Position numbers and translations under genes: made by a program. 64,000 nt of DNA from Pseudoalteromonas aliena SW19 (GTDB taxonomy: Bacteria > Pseudomonadota > Gammaproteobacteria > Enterobacterales > Alteromonadaceae): assembly GCF_014905615.1 (NCBI RefSeq), contig NZ_AQGU01000029.1:248001-312000 (forward strand), in the 5' to 3' direction. Numbering within the stretch: the stretch's first letter is position 1; each line of letters opens with the position of its first letter. The notes under the pieces were generated by a model. The model was not told the origin of the DNA. It made no database searches and saw only the letters and a program-made list of their open reading frames with translations. Of this stretch, positions 55,362 through 63,402 are shown piece by piece.

Positions 55362-55992
55362 AGAGGGTGTCTTAGCGCAGTTGGATGATTCACGCTCACA
55401 AGATAATGTTAAGGGAATAGATATTTCAGGGCTTGATTTAACGCAATGCGATATTAGTGAAACCTCGACTGAAATGCTCAAAGGTGAACGCGTTATATTA
55501 CGTGGTGGTATTTTAGATTTAGCTTACTTTTTAGATGCCGACTTTACTGCCGCTAACCTTGAAGGGGCAAGCTGCAATCAAACGGCGTTTTTTGATTGTA
55601 TTTTATATCAGGTTATTAGCCCCAATGCAGATTTTAGCTACGCCAAGTTATCAGCGAGCAGTTGTAACGAAGCTAACTTCTCCTCTTGTGAATTTGACTA
55701 CGCAAACCTGTGGGCTTCAACGTTTGTTGGCAGTAATTTAAGTGATGCGACAATGTCTTATGTAGAGGCTGCTGATGCCTGTTTTGATGACGCGAATTTA
55801 ACGAATGCCGACTTATCAAACGGAAATTTCACAGGAACCGTGTTTAGAAAGTCCAACCTTACAGGTGCTGACTTAAGCCATGGTAATTTTACAGATTGTG
55901 ATTTTACCGGTGCTATTTTAACTGATGTATGCTGGGATGGCGCTATTTTAAAGAATGCTAAATTTGATATAGGTACTCAGCCTAATAAATAG
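55354..55992 (+). CDS. Pentapeptide-repeat protein
   Basis: A 212-residue protein made mostly of A-(N/D)-L-x-x pentapeptide repeats from about residue 60 to 200 (for example A-D-F-T-A-A-N-L-E-G-A, N-L-T-N-A-D-L-S-N-G-N). These fold as a quadrilateral beta-helix. It overlaps the previous gene by eight bases. Pentapeptide proteins are frequent companions of T6SS effector clusters; their role there is unclear. No signal peptide. Confidence 0.9.
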   Translation: MSKEGVLAQLDDSRSQDNVKGIDISGLDLTQCDISETSTEMLKGERVILRGGILDLAYFLDADFTAANLEGASCNQTAFFDCILYQVISPNADFSYAKLSASSCNEANFSSCEFDYANLWASTFVGSNLSDATMSYVEAADACFDDANLTNADLSNGNFTGTVFRKSNLTGADLSHGNFTDCDFTGAILTDVCWDGAILKNAKFDIGTQPNK

Positions 55993-56171
55993 TATGGAAA
56001 TACCTATTTTAATTGGTAGGCAATAGAAAAAAGTTATCCATTTTTATTAAAGCCGTGGGAACAGGTTTTGCTTGTTGAATGCTATAAAGCACGGAAACAA
56101 ATAATACAATTGAAATAATGGTGTGATGCTCCACACTTAAAGCATTTTTAATATGGAGGTTTTAAATCAAA

Positions 56172-56669
56172 ATGTTTGGTTTAATAAAAAAACACAGTGT
56201 ACACATGTGCTCTGAAGTTAAAGGGGTTATTACTTTAAACGGTAATCCAGTTGAGGGTGCTTTAATTAATCGCAGCCTTAAATTTGCACATAAAATTGAA
56301 AAAGAAGATCAGGTTATTACAGCTTCCGATGGCACGTTTTCTATGCCAGAGGTTGTTGTTGAGTCAAAAATACCCGGTGATATGTTTTCCCATGAGGTTA
56401 CTTATCAACTTATTACTGCAATTCATGACGGTGAAGAATATGAGCTTTGGAATTGTGAGCTACGAGGTATTGACGAGCCGAATGAGTATAAACAAAAACT
56501 AAGCAGTTTAAACGCTGACTTAGTATCACCTAACGTAGATTTTATATTTCCTAATCATGCTAATGAAAATTTAGATTTTTATGGCTCGACTATTTGTAGA
56601 TGGGAAAATGACTTTGAAATCTACGAAACTGAAGACGACGATACGGATTACTTTAAAGATTTTAAATAA
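56172..56669 (+). CDS. Carboxypeptidase-regulatory-like protein (DUF6795-like) upstream of a lipase
   Basis: A 165-residue protein with the beta-sandwich start C-S-E-V-K-G-V-I-T-L-N-G-N-P-V-E-G-A and D-G-T-F-S-M-P, the pattern of carboxypeptidase regulatory-like domains; it recalls DUF6795. The C-terminus is strongly acidic. No signal peptide is seen. GGAGG lies 12 bases before the ATG. It is followed 15 bases later by the lipase gene, so it may be an accessory or immunity partner; that role is inference. Confidence 0.6.
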   Translation: MFGLIKKHSVHMCSEVKGVITLNGNPVEGALINRSLKFAHKIEKEDQVITASDGTFSMPEVVVESKIPGDMFSHEVTYQLITAIHDGEEYELWNCELRGIDEPNEYKQKLSSLNADLVSPNVDFIFPNHANENLDFYGSTICRWENDFEIYETEDDDTDYFKDFK

Positions 56670-56683
56670 TAAAAGGATTTTAC

Positions 56684-57781
56684 ATGAAAATTTTATCCCC
56701 TAGCATAGCGGCACAATTGGCTAACTTCGCGTATAAAAGCATTGATGTTTCAGCGGTTGGCGATCAGTCAAAAAAAATAAAGTCAAATCCAATCATTAGT
56801 AAGCATTTTGCATTTGATTCAAAAACATCAACACTAACTGGTGTAAGTGGCACTGTAGCAGAGCATGTATTGAACCAATCTACTGGTTTTGGCTTTTTTG
56901 GTGTGGGCAAAAGCACTGGTAACTATGCGGGCGAGATTGTTATAGCAATACGGGGTACTGCAGGGCTTGCAGATGCGTTAACAGATTTGCACTGCGGTGT
57001 TACCGTTGGCCCAAACTGGACTCCAGTGCATTCTGGATTTAACCGTACTTTTGAAACTATTAAACCGCAACTCGCAGCAATATTGAGTAAGGCAGGAGGG
57101 CGCCCAGTTCACTGTGTCGGTCATAGTCTTGGGGGAGCTTTAGCAACGTTAGTAGCCAATTGGATAAAAGCTCAATATAAAGTGCCTGTAAAACTTTACA
57201 CTTTTGGGTCTCCAAGGGTGGGGCTAAACCCTTTTGCAATTAAAACCGAAACAAGATTAGATGGTATTTATCGAGCTGTTCATCGCAGCGATCCCGTGCC
57301 TATGGTTCCAGTTTGGCCGTTTGTACATGCAGGAAGCGAATATAGGCTAAGTACATGTGTTTCATTGGTAGGAGCTGCTCACAAAATGGCTGGTAATGCG
57401 CCAGGTTATATTAATACTGCATCTGGTTACCCTGATTATAAAAGTATGCAGAAAGGCTCGATATCTAACTTAACAATGACACGTCTAAAGTATAATAACC
57501 GCCATCATGCTTCTTTTAATGCACATTGGTCTGAAAAGATCACAAGTGCTCTCATTACTTTATTACGTGAAAGCGGTAAGTTAGCAAGTATTATGGGGCA
57601 AATTGGTACATCAGGTGTTTTAACCATTTATGACTTATTAGCTAGATCAATTGTCGAAATTTCACAAATGTCAACTAAGTTTGCTGAAGACAGTAAAGGG
57701 TTAATTGGGCACATACTAAACTTTGTAGGAAAGCCATTTGTTGCCGTTGATATTACTTACGCGGGGGTAAAAAAGCTTTAA
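56684..57781 (+). CDS. Class 3 lipase, probable T6SS lipase effector
   Basis: A 365-residue alpha/beta hydrolase. The elbow G-H-S148-L-G-G gives the nucleophile; D203 in R-S-D-P-V-P and a His in the N-R-H-H-A-S-F region (274-275) complete a plausible triad. I-A-I-R-G-T is the oxyanion strand. No signal peptide is present, in keeping with export by T6SS rather than Sec. The place at the end of the T6SS locus behind an accessory gene suggests a Tle-type phospholipase attacking target membranes. AAAAGGA precedes the ATG. Confidence 0.8.
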   Translation: MKILSPSIAAQLANFAYKSIDVSAVGDQSKKIKSNPIISKHFAFDSKTSTLTGVSGTVAEHVLNQSTGFGFFGVGKSTGNYAGEIVIAIRGTAGLADALTDLHCGVTVGPNWTPVHSGFNRTFETIKPQLAAILSKAGGRPVHCVGHSLGGALATLVANWIKAQYKVPVKLYTFGSPRVGLNPFAIKTETRLDGIYRAVHRSDPVPMVPVWPFVHAGSEYRLSTCVSLVGAAHKMAGNAPGYINTASGYPDYKSMQKGSISNLTMTRLKYNNRHHASFNAHWSEKITSALITLLRESGKLASIMGQIGTSGVLTIYDLLARSIVEISQMSTKFAEDSKGLIGHILNFVGKPFVAVDITYAGVKKL

Positions 57782-57972
57782 CTTGGATGCTAGAAAAACT
57801 TAAAAAACTAGTAATTGCTGCGATTAAAGTTTCACCGCATTTAGGTCTTAGCTAGTAATTTTTAAATTAAGGCTTGGTTAGTTACTGAGCCTATTTTCGT
57901 AAAAGTGGTTAGCCATTAGTATTTAGATAAGTGTTAAGCTGCCCTCTAAACACTCAAACATAAGGAAATACA

Positions 57973-58746
57973 ATGAATAAAATAAACACGGATGTAAACT
58001 ACAGAACAATGGCGGGTAATGCGCGATTAGTTATGCTTGGCGAATCGAGCCATAGTGCTGCTGGCTATAAATATGAGGCTATAAAAGCGATTAGGCAGTT
58101 AAAGGCTGCGGGCTTTACACATTTTGCTATAGAAATGCTGCCTAGCTCGATGCAGGAAAAAATAGAATTTTATCAACGAACAGGTAAAGGCTTTAATTTA
58201 ATACAGCAATATTTTGATAAATATTGGACACATGGTGATTTTACTCCTCAAGCCTATGGTGAGCTGGTAAAGGCGGCACGCAATGCAGGAATGAAGATTG
58301 TTGCATTGGATGTTTCTGTAGAAACGATGGAAGTAATGGATAGTGTATGCCCATCGACAAAAGCCGTGACTGGGGAATGTTTTGATGCGCATACGTTTAG
58401 AAACGATCTTTGGGCTTACAATTTAGCTACAATCCTCAAGAGATCTAAGCAGAATAAAATTGTTGCTTTTATGAGTCGATGGCACGCAGTTAAGAATTTA
58501 AAGTATCAAATAGGTATTGATTCTTTAATTAAAGAGCACGGTATTCAAAATGTTCGTTTTATTGATTTTATTGGTGGCTTATCTTGTTACAGCGACAGGC
58601 CATGTAGGGGGATGTCTAGCCAACAAGAGGCCTTGAAAGAACAATACTTCTACAAAGAGGGCTTTCCGTATGAAAGTACGGTTAAATCATTTCAAGTTCA
58701 TCTACCAGAAAAGCGTATTAATAATGATGGATCATTCCAATGGTAA
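57973..58746 (+). CDS. TIKI/ChaN-like protein
   Basis: A 257-residue protein with L-V-M-L-G-E-S-S-H-S near the N-terminus, a glutamate in H-F-A-I-E-M, and V-A-F-M-S-R-W-H-A later. The G-E-x-x-H and terminal W-H are the conserved acidic/His sites of the TIKI (ChaN, erythromycin-esterase, GumN) superfamily of metal-dependent hydrolases or haem binders. No signal peptide. It overlaps the first of two exported Sel1-like genes. Whether it is an effector, an enzyme of metabolism or something else is open. Confidence 0.6.
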   Translation: MNKINTDVNYRTMAGNARLVMLGESSHSAAGYKYEAIKAIRQLKAAGFTHFAIEMLPSSMQEKIEFYQRTGKGFNLIQQYFDKYWTHGDFTPQAYGELVKAARNAGMKIVALDVSVETMEVMDSVCPSTKAVTGECFDAHTFRNDLWAYNLATILKRSKQNKIVAFMSRWHAVKNLKYQIGIDSLIKEHGIQNVRFIDFIGGLSCYSDRPCRGMSSQQEALKEQYFYKEGFPYESTVKSFQVHLPEKRINNDGSFQW

Positions 58747-59327
58747 AAGCACTAGTCACACTTGTGTTAGCAATTAGTTTTTTTACTTCTATGGATACTA
58801 AAGCATCTATGTTTCCGAATATCGATATTAATGATCCGAACTTAACCGTTGAAATTGCAGCTAAGCAATGCGAAAAAAGCTATATGCATGCACCTAACAA
58901 ATTAAAAGAATGGTGTGAAAAAGCTTACGAAATGGGGCACTTAGAGTCCTTGTATTATATTGGTATGTATACTGGGGATGGTTCTCGTTATTTAGATGAA
59001 TTAAATACTCGAATTGAACAAGGTGACGCTAATGCTATTAACACATTAGCTTGGTTATACCAAAGCGGCCGTTTAGTTAAAAAAGATTTAAGTGAAGCTG
59101 CACGCTTATACAAGCTTTATTTAGCTCAAGAAAATAATCAAGCAATTACACTTAAAACTTCTACACATTTTGAGTTAGCCACAATTTATAGAAAGCTGGG
59201 TATGTGGGATAAAGTAATAACTCATACTCAATATGTAATTGATAATGCAAAAAGAGAGGGTCGTAGGGAACTTGCACAAAGATGGCGAGATGAGGCTGAA
59301 ACATCTTTGAAAGAAAGTAATTTGTGA
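58740..59327 (+). CDS. Exported Sel1-like repeat protein 1
   Basis: A 195-residue protein with a signal peptide (L-V-T-L-V-L-A-I-S-F-F) and Sel1/TPR-like helices: W-C-E-K-A-Y-E-M-G-H-L-E-S-L-Y-Y-I-G and A-I-N-T-L-A-W-L-Y-Q-S-G. It should be periplasmic. It overlaps the TIKI-like gene by seven bases and is followed by a paralogue. Sel1-type periplasmic proteins serve as immunity proteins for some T6SS lipases, so this could be an immunity pair. Confidence 0.75.
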   Translation: MVKALVTLVLAISFFTSMDTKASMFPNIDINDPNLTVEIAAKQCEKSYMHAPNKLKEWCEKAYEMGHLESLYYIGMYTGDGSRYLDELNTRIEQGDANAINTLAWLYQSGRLVKKDLSEAARLYKLYLAQENNQAITLKTSTHFELATIYRKLGMWDKVITHTQYVIDNAKREGRRELAQRWRDEAETSLKESNL

Positions 59328-59950
59328 GTTTTTCACTTGGAAGTCATGTGACAAAGTATTTATTAATTAGTGCACTGTTTACTTTTAGCTTAATTAGTAA
59401 TGCCGCTGGCCCTCGATGGGATAATTCAATAGATATAAATGCTCCAGATTTGACTGTATCAGCTGCCGCAGAGCAGTGCCATAAAAGCTTAATTAACGCG
59501 CCTGAGTATCTCGAGGAGTGGTGTGAAAAAGCTTATGAAATGGGATACTGGAAGGCATTGGTTACACTAAGCCTTCATAATGGAGATGGAACTCGATTAT
59601 TAGAGGAAGCCAAAAAGCGGGTTGCGGCAAAAGAGCCAAAAGCTTATTCAACTTTAGCTTGGTTATATGGCAGTGGTATGTTTGTGGAGCAAGATATTAA
59701 TTATGCTATTTCCCTTTACAAAGAGTTTTTAGCATTAGATGCAGAATTGCCAAATCCGTTAGTTGCGGCTGCGCGCTTTAAGTTGGCAAACTTATATAAA
59801 TCGCAGCAGAATTGGCTTGCAGTAAATGAGCATGCAAAATATGTTATTGACCACAGCCCTTTAGCTTATGATAAAGAACGAGCTGTTGATTTGTTAGAGT
59901 TAGCTAAAAAAGAAATTTTGATTAAAAATAAATCATTGAATAAAAACTGA
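59324..59950 (+). CDS. Exported Sel1-like repeat protein 2
   Basis: A 208-residue paralogue of the previous gene with its own signal peptide (cleavage after S-N-A-A likely) and the same blocks: D-I-N-A-P-D-L-T-V, W-C-E-K-A-Y-E-M-G-Y-W-K-A-L and S-T-L-A-W-L-Y-G-S-G. The GTG start overlaps the previous stop by four bases. The tandem copies point to a recent duplication, as often seen for immunity genes. Confidence 0.75.
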   Translation: MSFSLGSHVTKYLLISALFTFSLISNAAGPRWDNSIDINAPDLTVSAAAEQCHKSLINAPEYLEEWCEKAYEMGYWKALVTLSLHNGDGTRLLEEAKKRVAAKEPKAYSTLAWLYGSGMFVEQDINYAISLYKEFLALDAELPNPLVAAARFKLANLYKSQQNWLAVNEHAKYVIDHSPLAYDKERAVDLLELAKKEILIKNKSLNKN

Positions 59951-59966
59951 TACACAAAGGAGCTAT

Positions 59967-59988
59967 AAACGCCAAAATGAAGGCGTTT
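59967..59988 (+). other. Small hairpin after the Sel1-like pair
   Basis: Arms AAACGCC and GGCGTTT around an eight-base loop lie between the Sel1-like gene and the 57-codon frame. The run after the stem is not pure T, so terminator function is uncertain. Confidence 0.35.
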
Positions 59989-59998
59989 TAGAATTATT

Positions 59999-60172
59999 AT
60001 GGAACAACAACACCAACAAACACTAACTAACCTTGTATACGCTATTTACGAGGACCCAACCAAAATTGAAGAGCATCGTGTGCTTATTCAACCATTATTG
60101 AGCGATTTAGTCGCAAGTAGCCCTGCGGGCTTATTAAAGCTTAAAACCTATTTGCAAAAGATAAACCTTTAG
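59999..60172 (+). CDS. Small hypothetical protein (57 residues)
   Basis: A short frame starting M-E-Q-Q-H-Q-Q-T-L and ending Y-L-Q-K-I-N-L, mostly helical and acidic, with codon choice like its neighbours. The stretch L-V-Y-A-I-Y-E-D-P and L-L-S-D-L-V-A-S-S-P look structured. There is no strong ribosome binding site directly upstream, but AAAGGAG and a five-codon mini-frame lie about 40 bases before it. The function is unknown. Confidence 0.5.
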   Translation: MEQQHQQTLTNLVYAIYEDPTKIEEHRVLIQPLLSDLVASSPAGLLKLKTYLQKINL

Positions 60173-60370
60173 TTTTTATATTAAAAAGTTAAATAAAACT
60201 TTAAGGCATACCAAATATCACCTTTAAGAGCACTATTAAATATGCTCAAGTGAGGATAGTTGATCAAGCTGTATGGGTTTTAATATGGTAGTAATGTTTT
60301 TAATCTTGGCTAAAGTTTAAACGAAAGTTTTTCGTGATTTTGTAGGGCTATTAGGAGTAAGGGAAAGTTT

Positions 60371-61069
60371 ATGGAATTAAGTGTTCTAGCAATGATTATG
60401 CTGGTAATTCAGCCAGTGTTTGTTTATTTGTATATAAAAAGTGTTGTAAGACCAAGTATTTTTATAGCAGCTACGGTTGCGATGAGTGTTTTTTATACTA
60501 ATGATTTTATGCACGCTTTATTGGTTTTTGGTGGAATTAATTTAGTAGGTGTTCTTTTTGTAAAATTAGCAGAACGTAAAGGGTATACTAAGTTTTCTCC
60601 TAGCTATTTTTTTTCAGGGGTAATTTGCTGGTTTATTATTTTTGGAATAATTAGTTTTATTTCTTCACTTATCAGCTTGCCTTCTTTGGACAATGTAAGT
60701 GAGTCATTTGATGCCTTTTTATCGTTACCAGAGCCTGTAGCGTGGCCAATCATTACATTTTTTTCGGCAAGTCTTGTTGTTTTGTTTGTAAATGCAACAA
60801 TTCTACTTTCGCTTAAAAATACATCGATTGCTTTTAAGGTGCTCGTTGTTTACGCAGTAATCAGTCCTCTGCTCCCTCTATTTAGTAATTATTTTTGGCT
60901 AAGTCAGATAGTTACATTTTTAGCTGTAATAAATGTACTCGGAACTTGCGAAAAGTATTTTTTTAGAACTAAAATTGAAAACGATCAAGCGATAGCTTTG
61001 GCATATGCTGGCTCCCTTTTACTCTCATGCGTGATTTATTTAATAAGTGCTTTTTTTAATTTATATTAA
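60371..61069 (+). CDS. Hypothetical multi-pass membrane protein
   Basis: A 232-residue protein with about six or seven hydrophobic helices and few charged residues, and no conserved motif that I recognise. GGAGTAAGGGAAAG precedes the ATG. It stands alone, ending at the single copy of the MITE end sequence. The function is unknown. Confidence 0.65.
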   Translation: MELSVLAMIMLVIQPVFVYLYIKSVVRPSIFIAATVAMSVFYTNDFMHALLVFGGINLVGVLFVKLAERKGYTKFSPSYFFSGVICWFIIFGIISFISSLISLPSLDNVSESFDAFLSLPEPVAWPIITFFSASLVVLFVNATILLSLKNTSIAFKVLVVYAVISPLLPLFSNYFWLSQIVTFLAVINVLGTCEKYFFRTKIENDQAIALAYAGSLLLSCVIYLISAFFNLY

Positions 61070-61070
61070 T

Positions 61071-61088
61071 TAACCAGAGTTCAGGTTA
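61071..61088 (+). repeat. Solo copy of the MITE terminal sequence
   Basis: TAACCAGAGTTCAGGTTA, identical to the right end of the fold-back MITE (28846-28863). It begins one base after the stop codon of the membrane protein gene. No second end is found nearby, so it is a remnant or an independent small dyad (TAACC/GGTTA). Confidence 0.6.
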
Positions 61089-61158
61089 CTTACATTTTTT
61101 TACATAGTTACAATAAAAAGTGTATACAATTTAGCTAATATTTTGTTTAGGATGAACT

Positions 61159-61533
61159 ATGAAAGCACTTATTGCACTTTTGTCTTTTTATTGCCTTTCT
61201 GGCTGTACAGTTGCTGGCGCTATTATTGACGGACAAGCACAATCTCAGGCGCGTAATGATAAAAATAGTATTAGCCCGGCGCAGTCAACGCCTTATAAAA
61301 ACCCACTAGAGCCAGTACCTACAGATAAAAACGGATTTAACTTTACTGATATGGGGTTAAAGATAGATTCTGCTCTTGTTAGCCTAGTTAAAGGGGAAAG
61401 CACTACAACACAAGTATGTAGGCAGGTCACTAAAAGTCTAAAAGAGTGTGTAGAGGTAGAAAAGTCATCCCTACACACCAATGAGTCTAAGCAGTTAAAA
61501 ACGGATGATGAAATAATAAGTGTTGGTCAATAA
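61159..61533 (+). CDS. Small lipoprotein
   Basis: A 124-residue protein with a lipoprotein signal peptide ending C-L-S-G-C16. The mature part is polar with two further cysteines (V-C-R-Q and K-E-C-V) that could form a disulfide. No family is recognised. Its last 16 codons overlap an frmB remnant on the opposite strand, so the C-terminus may have been altered by that junction. Confidence 0.65.
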   Translation: MKALIALLSFYCLSGCTVAGAIIDGQAQSQARNDKNSISPAQSTPYKNPLEPVPTDKNGFNFTDMGLKIDSALVSLVKGESTTTQVCRQVTKSLKECVEVEKSSLHTNESKQLKTDDEIISVGQ

Positions 61534-61813
61534 AGCTGCTTATAAAAAAGTAGCTCTGATCGTAGCCTGCGTGCATTTCAAATGTAAGCGGGTAGCCTTT
61601 ATTATCAGCAATAGCGACTAAGTTTTCAGGCTTAAGTTGCTCTTGTAAAAAGCCATCAGCATCACCTTGACTCACTAACATGGGTAAGTAATGAGCTTGC
61701 TCTGCGTTTTTCATTAGCTCGCAGCTATCATATTGCGTCCAAAGCGCTTTCTCATTTCCTAAATAACCAGTAAATGCTTTCACACCTCAAGGGCATTCAA
61801 TCGGATTAATAAA
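61487..61813 (-). pseudogene. Remnant of S-formylglutathione hydrolase (frmB)
   Basis: The frame encodes the C-terminal third of the esterase (K-A-F-T-G-Y-L-G, L-W-x-x-Y-D, L-V-S-Q-G-D-A-D-x-F-L). Reading further upstream gives N-P-I-E-C-P-stop-G-V-K-A-F, where functional proteins have C-P-W-G-x-K-A-F: the Trp codon is now TGA at 61787-61789. In addition the catalytic His of G-Y-D-H-S-Y is Gln here. The N-terminal part is missing, replaced by REP-like DNA. The gene is dead. Confidence 0.85.
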
Positions 61814-61833
61814 TTACAGCACCTAAAAATTAC

Positions 61834-61862
61834 CGTGACACCCATCCTAATTCTGATGGGAT
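61834..61862. repeat. REP-like sequence at the frmB break
   Basis: GACACCCATCCTAATTCTGA followed by TGGG matches the motif in front of the tyrosine transposase gene and marks the border between the two gene remnants. Confidence 0.5.
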
Positions 61863-62057
61863 TATAGCATTAGCCTTTGCATATGAGTCGCTGGCACTCA
61901 CAAAGATCTTTATTTGATATATAAAAAATTAGGCAACTCGGAAAAGGCTGCAGAGCATAAGCGTTATTTAGATGAAAGTAACTATGTTGCAATTAGAAAA
62001 GCGATGTTTAAAAAGCATGCAAAGGAAGCTGGAATATCGCTAGATGATTATAATTAA
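61863..62057 (+). pseudogene. Frameshifted remnant of a TPR-like gene
   Basis: One frame reads I-A-L-A-F-A-Y-E-S-L-A-L-T-K up to about 61904; the continuation is in another frame from 61905 (D-L-Y-L-I-Y-K-K-L-G-N-S-E-K-A-A-E-H) to the stop at 62055-62057. The joined sequence looks like the end of a tetratricopeptide protein. The 5' part is missing. Confidence 0.6.
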
Positions 62058-62427
62058 ATGATCAGCATTTAATTAAGTTATTTACCATTTTTCTTGGACT
62101 AATTAAATCTACAAAGATCAACAGCCCCTAGGTTGAAGCGCATATGAAGTAAAATAATTAGGATGGACTCATCCTAACTATTACAAAAACCACGAATTAC
62201 ATCATAACTATGAGAGCAGTTTAAAGTGCAGTACTGAATAGCTCAAGTATATTAATATCTAAAAACAATAGGCCATGTTACTAAAGTATTTAGCGTTAAG
62301 ATAATTATTAGAAAGGCAAAATATTAAAAAATAGACGAGAGACTTAAGCTATTGACTTTGGTTGTTTTATTTGAAAATTACTGTTAATTTAGTTTCAAAT
62401 TTACGAGTAGTGCTTTTGGATTGGCAA
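62058..62427. other. Intergenic region before the YddG-like gene
   Basis: About 370 AT-rich bases without a gene; it includes the REP-like dyad at 62158-62177. Confidence 0.45.
62158..62177. repeat. REP-like palindrome with TTAGGATG core
   Basis: TTAGGATGGACTCATCCTAA, arms of eight bases; the same core as at 4510-4530. Confidence 0.55.
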
Positions 62428-63342
62428 ATGGATTTTATATGCAAAAATAAATATACACTATATGGAGTTGCTGCAATATTACTGTGGAGCTGCTTAGTGG
62501 CATTACTACGAGATATTTCTGAGTTGTTTAGCCCCATTGGTGGTGCTGCGGCTATGTATTCTGTCAGTGCGATATTTTTAATTTTGGTTATGGGAGTGCC
62601 CAAGTTTAGTGGATTTTCAAAACGCTACTTGGTCGTAGGTACTTTATTATTTGTGTCGTACGAAATTTGCTTGGCGCTTTCAATTGGTATGGCAAATAGT
62701 CGTCATCAGGCAATGGAAATGGCGGTTATTAATTATTTGTGGCCTACGCTGACTATATTGCTCTCTATTATCATTGGTCGTAAAAAAGTGAGTTACTGGG
62801 TTTATCCAAGCATGATTATTGCTTTTTTAGGCGTTGCTTGGTGTATTACGGGCGATCAAGAAATGTCGGTCGATACGCTTGTTACTAACTTTGCTGATAA
62901 TCCTGCTACTTATTTAATGGCATTAGCTGCAGCGTTTATATGGGCTATTTATTGTGTGGTAACGCAAACGCTGAGTAATGGTAAAAATGCCATTACATTA
63001 TTTTTTACTGTTACGGCAATGAGTTTGTGGGCGCAATATGCTTTTAGTAATGAATCACAGTTAACTTTTTCACTCAACTCAAGCATGACATTATTATTAG
63101 CGGGTGTAGTCGTGGGGAGCGGTTATGCACTGTGGAATCAAGCTATTATTGGCGGTAACTTAATGCTGCTTGGCACGCTTTCGTACTTTACACCGGTGTT
63201 TTCTACTATTATTTCAGCGCTATATTTATCTATTACGCTGAGCGCTTCGTTTTGGCAAGGGGTTGTACTGGTAACCGTTGGCTCGCTAATTTGCTATTTT
63301 GTAACGCGAGAAAAGCCACAAAGGTTAAGTGCTAAAATTTAG
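62428..63342 (+). CDS. yddG: YddG-like amino-acid exporter (DMT/EamA family)
   Basis: A 304-residue transporter with ten hydrophobic helices. The sequence follows Escherichia coli YddG: L-W-S-C-L-V-A-L-L-R near the start, P-I-G-G-A-A-A-M-Y-S, L-F-V-S-Y-E-I-C-L-A-L-S and H-Q-A-M-E-M-x-x-I-N-Y-L-W-P. YddG exports aromatic and other neutral amino acids across the inner membrane. The ATG at 62428 gives the family N-terminus; an earlier TTG adds 22 unlikely residues. Confidence 0.88.
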   Translation: MDFICKNKYTLYGVAAILLWSCLVALLRDISELFSPIGGAAAMYSVSAIFLILVMGVPKFSGFSKRYLVVGTLLFVSYEICLALSIGMANSRHQAMEMAVINYLWPTLTILLSIIIGRKKVSYWVYPSMIIAFLGVAWCITGDQEMSVDTLVTNFADNPATYLMALAAAFIWAIYCVVTQTLSNGKNAITLFFTVTAMSLWAQYAFSNESQLTFSLNSSMTLLLAGVVVGSGYALWNQAIIGGNLMLLGTLSYFTPVFSTIISALYLSITLSASFWQGVVLVTVGSLICYFVTREKPQRLSAKI

Positions 63343-63402
63343 AGTCGCTGATAGGGGGAGCTTAAAGTTATGTTTTAGGTAAACATAAAATAAGATTTCC
63401 GA

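Noticed and set aside
57787..57855. A 22-codon frame after the lipase gene
   Set aside because: Too short, no ribosome binding site, and the AT-rich sequence makes such frames common.
59977..59991. A five-codon frame (M-K-A-F) behind AAAGGAG as a leader peptide
   Set aside because: No attenuator structure with a T-run and no regulatory codons; chance is likely.
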